5,198 nucleotides of DNA from an uncultured Clostridia bacterium (GTDB taxonomy: Bacteria > Bacillota_A > Clostridia > Peptostreptococcales > Anaerovoracaceae): the NCBI GenBank assembly GCA_945873875.1, contig CAMCER010000072.1, forward strand, positions 1 to 5,198, given 5' to 3'. Below the pieces are notes generated by a model, which was not told the origin of the DNA, searched no databases, and saw only the letters and a list, made by a program, of their open reading frames with translations. Position 1 is the first letter of the stretch. Each line of letters begins with the position of its first letter. Position numbers and translations under genes: made by a program. This document shows, piece by piece, positions 1 to 5,198 of this stretch.

Positions 1-3000
1 CCCGTCTGCCGCGTGCCTGTCAAAGGCCAGCTTTTCATAGAGCAGCAGCTGCCGTTTTCCGTCGTAATTCTCCAGATGTCCGTTTCCTATATTAGTCAGT
101 ACGAAAACGTCAGGGTTCAGGACATATGAACTTTTTTCAAGCTGTCCCAGGAATGAGCCCGACGCCTCCTGTACATATGAATCTGTCTCCGGTTTCAGAT
201 TATATACGAACTCGCATATCTGCCAGTTGGTATTCTGGTTTCCGGTTATCTTATACATGTTCATGGCAGGCCGCAGGACGTCGCCGATCATGTCGGTAGT
301 GGTGGTCTTGCCTATGCTTCCGGATATTCCTACCACCTTCGCTCTCTGCTGCCTTCTCTGATGCGCGGAAAGATCCAGGACGTAGCTTCCTGCCTCGCCG
401 CACGGTATGAACTCAAGCCCTGCTTCCTCGAAATCCTCGCTCAGGGAAGGAAGCCCTATGACACATACCGTATCTTTCTTTTTAGCGATCTCAGGCTGCA
501 CATCCACTTTCCTCAGGCATATCTGGACATTGTTCCGGCCAAGGCCTCTTGGCCTGCACTTGATCCTGCCGGCGTAGTTTTCTTTATTATCTTTCAGGTC
601 CTCAGGCAGTTTCAGCTGCATGTAATCAAAGAGTACATCTAAAGTGATCTCGCCGCTGCAGATCTTTTCCCATGCTCTCTTCTGCCTGTCTGAATAGCAG
701 ACAGCCTCAAATTCCTTCTCATCTATATCCACATGGATATCCGGGATCGCTTTTCCGCTGTCGATGAAGGCTTTCAGTTCATCAGCTCTTTCGCTTTTGA
801 ACTCCTTATACAGGCTTTTCCTGTACACGTCAGCGTAAGTGACACCTTTTTCCCTGCATATGTATTCTATGTTCCTGTATGCTTCGCGTTTCTCCCATCC
901 GGTCTTATCCACAGTCTTTCTGAAGAACAGTCTCTTCACCGAATTGCTTTCAAAGCCGATAAGCTCTGCGATGTTCTGTGCTATACCGCACCTTTCCTTT
1001 TCAGTGATACCTGCATCCGGCGTATCTGCAAGAGATACCGGCGCCCAGTGGCATCCTTCAATAGTGGTGAAGGTATTGCACGGAAGATAGTCATTCTCAG
1101 CAAGGATGACTTTGCCGCTTTCATCTTTTCTGAGCCTTATCCTTACGATGAGAGACTCCCTGTTTCCGGGAACCTGATTCATGATGGACTGGAAGTTGCC
1201 CAGGGAATAGTAGCACGGCACCTTTCTTCCTGTATCGTCAGTGAGCACCTCAAAAGGCTGGAGCACGTGGGGGTTCGATCCGATTATCATATCTGCTCCC
1301 GCGTTTGCTGCTTCTCCTGCCTCCTGCTTCTGCCTGTCAGATACAGTCTTGAAGTTCTTGAGGCCCCAGTGCATGTACGTTATGACGTACTCTGCCCCGT
1401 CTGCCCTGCAGGCTTCTATATCCTTTTGCGCCTTCTCAGGGGTGAATACACTTAGCATGGCCTCCTGATCAGCTTTATCCCATTCTTTCTCTTTTCCGTT
1501 GAAACCGGTGAATTTAGACATATACGCCAGGAACCCGACTCTGATGCCGTTGACGTCAGCTATGAAATACCGCTTTTCATCAGCCGATGTGAAAGCTCCT
1601 GTATGTGCGAATCTGTACTTTCCGACCTGCTCAATGGTATCTTTCAGCGCTCTCGGCCCGCCGTCGCAGTTGTGGTTGTTTGCAAGCACTACTGCATCCA
1701 GACCGCCGTATTTAACAGCGTCAAGATATGTTGCCGGAGCGTTGCAGTTGTTGAAATTATTGATATATACCTCGTCAGACATGTACGGCCATCCTGCCGC
1801 AAGCAGGGTCTCGAGATTGCCGACAGCAAGATCTGATTCCAGGAATCTGTTCCTGACAAATTCAAAGCTGTCTCTGAAATCCCAGCCGTTTTCAGTCTTC
1901 TGAGTGTTCATCTGTTTCTGGCCGCACATCATGTCTCCGACCATGGTGATGACAGCCTCATTGGTCATTTTTGCGTCTTTGTTTTTCCAGATGCCCGTCT
2001 CAGGATCAGGCTCATAGCGTGAGGTGATCTCTGAAAGAGGCTCCGGAGCCTTTCTGTCGACTACGACTCTGGTCTGACACTCCATGCCTGATGCGCTGTC
2101 CTGACATGTGAGTACGCATTCACCTTCAGCTACAGCCTCCACTGTGCCGTCTGCGGAGACCTTTGCCACTGACTCATTATCAGATGTCCAGGACGGACCT
2201 GCGGCCTCGCCCCATCCGACAAAGGCCCTGAAAGGTCTGCTGGTCTGCGAGTACATATATGTTACTTCGCGTTCCGGCTCCAGCTCTTCTCTGAACTGCG
2301 CCGCCTTTGGCTCTGTATATGAGCTGTAATCGGTCTTTCCCTCATCGTCAGTCAGGAATGTGCGCATCCTGTAGAACACTTCTTTCTTCTCATGGTCGAA
2401 AGACGTGTCCTTATATGTTCCCTTTCTTCTGTTCTCGATCCGTTTCAGAAGTTCAAAAGGACCTTTTTCATCATATGATCTGTATATCTCGTATCCCGAT
2501 ACTCTCTCAAGTTTTTTCCAGTAAAACTCTATACCCTCATCGCTGATGGAGGATATCTTGGTGCCGAAGGGCCTTTCGGGCATGTTCAGACTGGCTTCAT
2601 TGCCTTCCTTTATGGTCTTCCACACAGCAGGAAGCTGCTCAGGTGTATAGTTCCAGAGTGAGTACTTTTCATATTCTGCGTATTTAGCGCCTGTCAGTTT
2701 CTTTGCGTTTCTGATCTCTTTTTCGGCCTTTTTCTCGCTCCAGCCCGTATTCTCTACAGTGACTCTGATGCAGTGCTCTTTTCTGGCCTGATTCTTCTTC
2801 CGGCGGTCAAGTATCTTTACCATTGCCTGTTTGCGTTTTTCTTCAGGCACATCAAAGAAATCGAATCTGTCGTATTCGGCAAATTTTATGTCATACTTTT
2901 CTTTTGCTTCATTCATCCTGGCCTTCGCCGTATCATAGTCCCATCCGGTCTTGTCGGCCACAGACTGTATCCATTTATTTGATTTAGTCACTTTGAAGAT

Positions 3001-3069
3001 GTTTTTCTCTTCAGACCCGGCTTTTTCTTCTGCCTTTGCTTTTTTATTTATCCAGTTGAACAGACCCAT
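1..3069 (-). CDS. CapA-type phosphoesterase / MurF-like ligase fusion with Fn3 and Big_2 domains (C-terminus cut by window edge)
   Basis: I translated the minus strand from ATG 3069 and found 1023 stop-free codons to the edge; an in-frame TAA (3075-3073) fixes the start. Domains by residue: TGW repeats (about 33-86 and 100-153); Fn3-like (174-257, with SGYEIYRS and VFYRMRTF); Big_2-like (265-338, WTSDNESVAKVSADGTVEAV); CapA/PGA_cap metallophosphoesterase (372-632) with GDMMCG (D379), NLET (E420), ANNHNCDGG (H466), MHWG (H567), GSNPHVLQPFE (H601) and YYSLGNF (N625); a third TGW repeat (about 712-769); and a MurF-like region (from about 806) with P-loop GISGSIGKTTTT (914-925), QEAS (E968) and LTNIGNGHLE (H998). 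In capsule systems CapA/PgsA supports poly-gamma-glutamate assembly or export, and CapB/PgsB is a separate Mur-type amide ligase; here both types are fused. I see no signal peptide or membrane helix. The inferred role is ATP-dependent amino-acid ligation for an envelope polymer. Domain calls are firm for CapA and the P-loop, moderate for Fn3 and Big_2. The substrate is unknown. Confidence 0.9.
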   Translation of the reverse strand, partial: MGLFNWINKKAKAEEKAGSEEKNIFKVTKSNKWIQSVADKTGWDYDTAKARMNEAKEKYDIKFAEYDRFDFFDVPEEKRKQAMVKILDRRKKNQARKEHCIRVTVENTGWSEKKAEKEIRNAKKLTGAKYAEYEKYSLWNYTPEQLPAVWKTIKEGNEASLNMPERPFGTKISSISDEGIEFYWKKLERVSGYEIYRSYDEKGPFELLKRIENRRKGTYKDTSFDHEKKEVFYRMRTFLTDDEGKTDYSSYTEPKAAQFREELEPEREVTYMYSQTSRPFRAFVGWGEAAGPSWTSDNESVAKVSADGTVEAVAEGECVLTCQDSASGMECQTRVVVDRKAPEPLSEITSRYEPDPETGIWKNKDAKMTNEAVITMVGDMMCGQKQMNTQKTENGWDFRDSFEFVRNRFLESDLAVGNLETLLAAGWPYMSDEVYINNFNNCNAPATYLDAVKYGGLDAVVLANNHNCDGGPRALKDTIEQVGKYRFAHTGAFTSADEKRYFIADVNGIRVGFLAYMSKFTGFNGKEKEWDKADQEAMLSVFTPEKAQKDIEACRADGAEYVITYMHWGLKNFKTVSDRQKQEAGEAANAGADMIIGSNPHVLQPFEVLTDDTGRKVPCYYSLGNFQSIMNQVPGNRESLIVRIRLRKDESGKVILAENDYLPCNTFTTIEGCHWAPVSLADTPDAGITEKERCGIAQNIAELIGFESNSVKRLFFRKTVDKTGWEKREAYRNIEYICREKGVTYADVYRKSLYKEFKSERADELKAFIDSGKAIPDIHVDIDEKEFEAVCYSDRQKRAWEKICSGEITLDVLFDYMQLKLPEDLKDNKENYAGRIKCRPRGLGRNNVQICLRKVDVQPEIAKKKDTVCVIGLPSLSEDFEEAGLEFIPCGEAGSYVLDLSAHQRRQQRAKVVGISGSIGKTTTTDMIGDVLRPAMNMYKITGNQNTNWQICEFVYNLKPETDSYVQEASGSFLGQLEKSSYVLNPDVFVLTNIGNGHLENYDGKRQLLLYEKLAFDRHAADG

Positions 3070-3082
3070 TATTTATTCTTAG

Positions 3083-3090
3083 CTCCTTCC
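3083..3090 (-). promoter_or_regulatory. Ribosome-binding site of the CapA-Mur gene, long spacing
   Basis: The minus strand reads GGAAGGAG here, followed by 13 nt and then ATG 3069. The core is good but the spacing is longer than the usual 5-9 nt. No closer in-frame start exists, because an in-frame TAA lies one codon upstream of the ATG. Translation may therefore be modest or partly coupled to the nitroreductase gene, which ends 39 nt upstream; the coupling is inference. Confidence 0.6.
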
Positions 3091-3108
3091 GCTCTTATGA
3101 TCAGTTAT

Positions 3109-3654
3109 TCAGTCTCTGAATGAAAGAATATCCTCTACCGGCTTCTTCTCAGGGCCTTCTCCTTCTGCAGCAGGCCATCCTAAAGCGATCAGTCCTGTAA
3201 CTGTCTGATCATCAGGTATATCCAGGATACCTTTTACTACTGCGTCATCATAGATACCCATGATAACAGAACCAAGCCCTGTAGCGAATGCTGCCAGTTC
3301 AAGTGTTCCTGCTGAGATGCCTGCGTCGAATGACTGCCAGTGGTTGTCCTGCGGCGTAGTCGGTGTTCCGTCTTTCTCATATCCTGAAATGCCGCTTACT
3401 ACTGTCTCTACCATGAGTACCGGTGCTCTTGATATGGTCTTGGTGTTATATGCGAATCCCAGAACTGCTTCTTCTGCGATCCTTTTTTTCAGTTCTTCAT
3501 TTCTTACTGCATAGTAACGGACTTCCTGCACGTTCTTCCATGTAGGAGCGTTCTTTACTACTTCCATGAGTTTTACGATAGTATCGTTAGTTACTTCTTT
3601 GTCTGCAAATTTTCTGCAACTGTGGCGTGTGCCTATGCACTGTAATGCATCCAT
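3109..3654 (-). CDS. Nitroreductase family protein (FMN-dependent oxidoreductase)
   Basis: This 181-residue protein has the length and motifs of a small nitroreductase-fold flavoprotein. These enzymes are cytoplasmic, usually dimeric, bind FMN and use NAD(P)H to reduce nitro compounds, quinones or unidentified physiological acceptors. Visible motifs are the N-terminal FMN-phosphate segment TRHSCRKF (residues 9-16), NAPTWKNVQEVRY (35-47; the variant of the family's 'APSSxN' loop that I associate with clostridial members), the central helix FDAGISAGTLELAAFATGLGS (109-129) containing D110, and the C-terminal GLIALGWPA (154-162) followed by KKPVEDIL. The ATG at 3654 is supported by a consensus AAGGAGG six bases upstream and a promoter in the right place. 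It is the first gene of a probable two-gene unit with the CapA-Mur gene, although no functional link between them is evident. The family call is firm; the substrate cannot be told from sequence. Confidence 0.93.
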   Translation of the reverse strand: MDALQCIGTRHSCRKFADKEVTNDTIVKLMEVVKNAPTWKNVQEVRYYAVRNEELKKRIAEEAVLGFAYNTKTISRAPVLMVETVVSGISGYEKDGTPTTPQDNHWQSFDAGISAGTLELAAFATGLGSVIMGIYDDAVVKGILDIPDDQTVTGLIALGWPAAEGEGPEKKPVEDILSFRD

Positions 3655-3660
3655 GATTTT

Positions 3661-3667
3661 CCTCCTT
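3661..3667 (-). promoter_or_regulatory. Strong ribosome-binding site of the nitroreductase gene
   Basis: The minus strand reads AAGGAGG, then six bases, then ATG 3654. This is a full match to the anti-Shine-Dalgarno sequence at ideal spacing and confirms the chosen start. Confidence 0.9.
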
Positions 3668-3690
3668 GTTTTTAAGACATATTATTATTG

Positions 3691-3719
3691 ATTTTATCTT
3701 AAAAAACGGATGCGTTCAA
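3691..3719 (-). promoter_or_regulatory. Sigma-70/SigA-type promoter for the nitroreductase / CapA-Mur unit
   Basis: On the minus strand a -35 box TTGAAC (3719-3714) is separated by exactly 17 bases from a -10 box TAAAAT (3696-3691). Each box has two mismatches or fewer to the consensus. Transcription would start near 3684, leaving a leader of about 30 nt before the nitroreductase ATG. The surrounding DNA is AT-rich, as expected for a promoter. The -35 box lies inside the longest possible version of the plus-strand dehydrogenase frame, which argues that that gene really starts further in. Confidence 0.7.
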
Positions 3720-3735
3720 CCACATTCGTGTGTTA
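3718..3735. promoter_or_regulatory. Short imperfect inverted repeat in the divergent control region
   Basis: CACA-TTCG-TGTG (3721-3732) is a perfect 4-bp inverted repeat with one further A/T pair outside it (3719/3734). It abuts the -35 box of the minus-strand promoter and runs into the candidate plus-strand -10 element. A regulator bound here could affect both genes, but the arms are short and chance is possible. Confidence 0.2.
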
Positions 3736-3739
3736 TCAT
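3731..3739 (+). promoter_or_regulatory. Candidate extended -10 promoter for the alcohol dehydrogenase
   Basis: TGTTATCAT is an extended -10 element (TGN followed by TATCAT, one mismatch from TATAAT). No convincing -35 box sits 17 bases upstream (TGCGTT at 3711-3716). Initiation near 3746 would give a leader of about 33 nt before ATG 3779. The site is weak and could depend on an activator. Confidence 0.35.
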
Positions 3740-3778
3740 GTACGTACTCAAAGGGTGAGAAGAGAAAGCAGGCATCAC

Positions 3779-4906
3779 ATGCAGGAATTCAATATCAGCA
3801 CAGATATATATTTCGGAAAAAACAGTCTGGACAGGCTGGATCAGGTGACTGACCGCCACGTCCTCATCGTATGCGATGAGTTCATGGTCTCATCAGGCAT
3901 GACTGAAAAGATCATCTCACATCTTAAAGGATGCACCGTGGACATCTTCAGCAACATCGTGCCTGACCCTCCTATCGAGATCATCTCCGAAGGTGTACAA
4001 TGCCTGGCAAAATGCAAAGCAGATGTGATGATAGCTCTGGGCGGAGGCTCTGCCATCGACGCGGCCAAAGCCATACGTGAGATCGCATCAAGACTCAGCC
4101 TTGCGAATATCGAAGAATGCTTCGCCATCCCCACCACCAGCGGGACAGGCTCTGAAGTCACTAAATTCTCAGTGATAACCAACGCAAAAGAAGGAGTGAA
4201 ATACCCTCTCATAGATCAGTCGCTGCAGCCTATGACAGCGATCCTTGATCCTGAACTCGTCATGAGCATGCCGCCGGAAATAACGGCGGATACAGGCATG
4301 GACGCGCTGACGCATGCTCTGGAAGCATACATGTCAGTGGAAGCAACGGATTTCACAGATGCCCTGGCAGAGAAAGCTGTCAGCCTTCTCTTCAGGTTCC
4401 TTCCGAAAGCATATAAAGACGGCAGCGATCTTTTAGCCCGTGAAAAAGTACATAACGCAGCCTGCCTCGCAGGCATGGCCTTCAACATAGCCAGCGTAGG
4501 CATCTGCCACAGTATAGCGCACCAGATCGGCGCCAAATTCCATATATCCCACGGCAGGAGCAATGCCATGGTCCTTGCTGAAGCCATCCGCTTCAACGCC
4601 CACCTGGACAGCAGCGAGCCCACACTCTGCGCGAAGAAACTCCAGCGCATAGCAAAACTGGCAGGGCTGCCTCATGCCAATATCCACACTGCAGTCTCAT
4701 CACTTGCAAGAGCGGCAGAATCCATGAAACTCAGTTTCGGCATGCCCCCTGTACTGAAAGGCCTGGGCATCGACCCTGAAGATCTCCGTGCTAAAATGCC
4801 GGACATGATACAGGCTGCTCTCGATGACGTGTGCACCAGGACCAACCCCAGAGTCGTAACCGCATCAGACATCGAAATGATACTGACCAGACTCGGACCT
4901 CTTTAG
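3779..4906 (+). CDS. Iron-containing (group III) alcohol dehydrogenase, PduQ-like
   Basis: This 375-residue NAD(P)-dependent dehydrogenase would interconvert short-chain aldehydes and primary alcohols in the cytoplasm. The nucleotide-binding half has [11 protein letters not shown] (88-98) and PTTSGTGSE (118-126). The metal-binding half has [12 protein letters not shown] (173-184), [10 protein letters not shown] (242-251) and HISHGRSNA (255-263). By comparison with FucO the iron ligands are D175, H179, H244 and H258, all present. The opening ([16 protein letters not shown]) and the TPDP-like VPDPP loop (61-65) resemble PduQ/1-propanol dehydrogenases, but I see no microcompartment genes or encapsulation peptide. 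An upstream ATG at 3710 would add 23 residues (MRSTTFV...), but that stretch is unlike the family, is Arg-rich and overlaps the opposing promoter. ATG 3779 restores the family N-terminus, though its ribosome-binding site is weak (AGAGAAAGCAGG; GTGAG lies too far upstream). The gene is complete, and its 3' end is echoed by a downstream repeat. Confidence 0.93.
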   Translation: MQEFNISTDIYFGKNSLDRLDQVTDRHVLIVCDEFMVSSGMTEKIISHLKGCTVDIFSNIVPDPPIEIISEGVQCLAKCKADVMIALGGGSAIDAAKAIREIASRLSLANIEECFAIPTTSGTGSEVTKFSVITNAKEGVKYPLIDQSLQPMTAILDPELVMSMPPEITADTGMDALTHALEAYMSVEATDFTDALAEKAVSLLFRFLPKAYKDGSDLLAREKVHNAACLAGMAFNIASVGICHSIAHQIGAKFHISHGRSNAMVLAEAIRFNAHLDSSEPTLCAKKLQRIAKLAGLPHANIHTAVSSLARAAESMKLSFGMPPVLKGLGIDPEDLRAKMPDMIQAALDDVCTRTNPRVVTASDIEMILTRLGPL

Positions 4907-4955
4907 GCTCCGGAGGATCCTCGCCAGGTTCGGACCCCTGTAAGCTCCGGAGGAT
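4887..4955 (+). repeat. Imperfect tandem duplication of the dehydrogenase 3' end
   Basis: Positions 4887-4918 and 4924-4955 match at 27 of 32 bases with a 37-base offset. Copy 1 contains the last codons of the dehydrogenase (R-L-G-P-L-stop, TAG) plus 12 bases after it. Copy 2 reads R-F-G-P-L-stop (TAA) in another frame and is followed by an identical GCTCCGGAGGAT. All five differences fall in the coding/stop part, and four of them leave the encoded residue or stop unchanged. This is the pattern left by two diverged coding copies rather than by recent slippage. Confidence 0.7.
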
Positions 4956-5000
4956 ACTAACCATCCTCAGCCCCAGCCGAACCTGTATCGAATATTTTTT
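4925..5000 (+). terminator. Probable composite terminator after the alcohol dehydrogenase
   Basis: A perfect 9-bp outer inverted repeat, CAGGTTCGG (4925-4933) with CCGAACCTG (4977-4985), encloses a 6-bp hairpin GAGGAT / ATCCTC (4950-4955 and 4963-4968, 7-base loop). A run of six T residues (4995-5000) follows about nine bases after the outer stem. It is not a textbook intrinsic terminator, because the stem is interrupted and the T run is not adjacent. Its place just after the stop codon makes a termination or 3'-end stabilising role likely. Confidence 0.45.
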
Positions 5001-5142
5001 AACCGCTTTTTTTATATATTTTTTTGCGGTTAAAAGATGTGGGGTTTCACCTTTGTTTTTCTAACAAAATCCAATTTTTTCGACTTTTGCCGCTTTTCAG
5101 CGCAAAACCGAGCCTTCTATTGAATATTTTTTAACCGCTTTT
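4986..5142. repeat. Iterated TTTTAACCGC motif, direct and inverted copies
   Basis: A 25-base segment at 4986-5010 recurs at 5118-5142 with one mismatch; the shared core is GAATATTTTTTAACCGC. The flanking CCGAACCTG / CCGAGCCTTC to the left is also related, so the repeat is about 34 bases imperfectly. Between the copies lies an inverted version, GCGGTTAAAA (5026-5035), forming a 10-bp stem with 4997-5006 across a 19-base T-rich loop. A near-copy, TTTTGCCGCTTTT, lies at 5085-5097. The region contains no gene. Confidence 0.75.
5085..5107. repeat. Small hairpin with one bulge
   Basis: TTTTG (5085-5089) pairs with CAAAA (5103-5107), and CGC (5091-5093) with GCG (5100-5102), around a six-base loop with C5090 bulged. 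No T run follows on the plus strand. It lies in the AT-rich gene-free tail and may be a decayed terminator; the function is unknown. Confidence 0.35.
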
Positions 5143-5147
5143 CTCAT

Positions 5148-5198
5148 ACTTGAGTTCTCAAACTAAGTGCAACACGACTCCGTAAAAGACTTCATAGG
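5148..5198. mobile_element. Possible left end of an IS30-family insertion sequence (cut by window edge)
   Basis: The segment contains TTGAG-TT-CTCAA (5150-5161) followed by ACTAAGTGCAACAC. Read on the other strand it is GTGTTGCACTTAGTTTGAG. From memory this closely resembles the terminal inverted repeats of many IS30-family elements in Firmicutes (GTTGCACTTA-type ends). No transposase is visible, since the window stops 30-40 bases inside, and no target duplication or opposite end can be seen. The call rests on remembered family resemblance only. Confidence 0.3.

Noticed and set aside
361..642. 93-codon open frame on the plus strand
   Set aside because: It lies opposite the Mur ligase N-terminal region in the same codon register; an antisense shadow.
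1264..1290. tRNA-like GGTTCGATC box
   Set aside because: It is within the CapA coding frame (residues around GSNPHV), with no acceptor stem or anticodon arm around it.
733..1455. 240-codon open frame on the plus strand
   Set aside because: It is the exact antisense register of the CapA-Mur codons and stays open because that gene avoids TTA, CTA and TCA codons. The translation is Phe/Cys-rich with no family motif and no ribosome-binding site.
1499..1903. 134-codon open frame on the plus strand
   Set aside because: It lies opposite the CapA domain, whose metal-ligand motifs are clearly read on the minus strand. The plus-strand product has no recognisable feature.
3740..3747. GTACGTAC palindrome as an operator
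   Set aside because: It is an 8-base palindrome only; such short sites are common by chance and nothing else supports it.
3841..4650. Minus-strand open frames opposite the alcohol dehydrogenase
   Set aside because: They overlap a gene with a full set of iron-dehydrogenase motifs on the plus strand and show low-complexity Ala/Ser/Met-rich composition with no start signals.
4831..5064. 77-codon plus-strand frame across the dehydrogenase 3' end
   Set aside because: It begins inside the dehydrogenase in another frame, runs through the repeats and terminator-like fold, and has no ribosome-binding site or family resemblance.
4907..5198. CRISPR array
   Set aside because: The repeats in the tail are two to four irregularly spaced copies in mixed orientation with unequal intervals, not evenly spaced direct repeats with unique spacers.

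Overview
The window looks like a chromosomal fragment of an anaerobic Gram-positive bacterium, most likely a member of the Clostridia (Bacillota). The support is indirect: a strong AAGGAGG ribosome-binding site, frequent ATA (Ile) and AGA/AGG (Arg) codons, fermentative and FMN-dependent redox genes, and clostridial-style Fn3 and Big_2 Ig-like domains. I cannot name a genus.

Layout. (1) Positions 1-3069, minus strand, are one uninterrupted reading frame of 1023 codons that runs off the left edge. Standard ORF listings miss it because its stop lies outside the window. It encodes a multidomain protein: two copies of a small 'TGW' repeat, an Fn3-like domain, a Big_2-like domain, a CapA-type (PGA_cap) metallophosphoesterase domain, a third TGW repeat, and a MurF-like ATP-dependent Mur ligase region that is cut by the edge. 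(2) Positions 3109-3654, minus strand, encode a 181-residue nitroreductase-family flavoprotein. It lies 39 nt upstream of the large gene on the same strand, so the two are probably co-transcribed. (3) Positions 3655-3778 are a divergent intergenic region. It has a good sigma-70-type promoter (TTGAAC-N17-TAAAAT) for the minus-strand pair and a weaker extended -10 candidate for the plus-strand gene. (4) Positions 3779-4906, plus strand, encode an intact 375-residue iron-dependent (group III) alcohol dehydrogenase resembling the PduQ/1-propanol dehydrogenase subgroup. (5) Positions 4907-5198 contain no gene I can support but are full of structure. There is a diverged tandem copy of the dehydrogenase 3' end, a terminator-like fold, an iterated TTTTAACCGC motif in both orientations, and at the right edge a stretch resembling the terminal inverted repeat of an IS30-family element.

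How the genes fit together. The dehydrogenase and the nitroreductase are stand-alone redox enzymes, divergently transcribed. The large protein puts two activities in one chain that are usually separate proteins in poly-gamma-glutamate capsule systems: CapA/PgsA and the Mur-ligase-like CapB/PgsB. It adds Ig-like domains and an unfamiliar repeat, yet shows no signal peptide or membrane segment. It is the most interesting object here. Its exact substrate cannot be read from this sequence.
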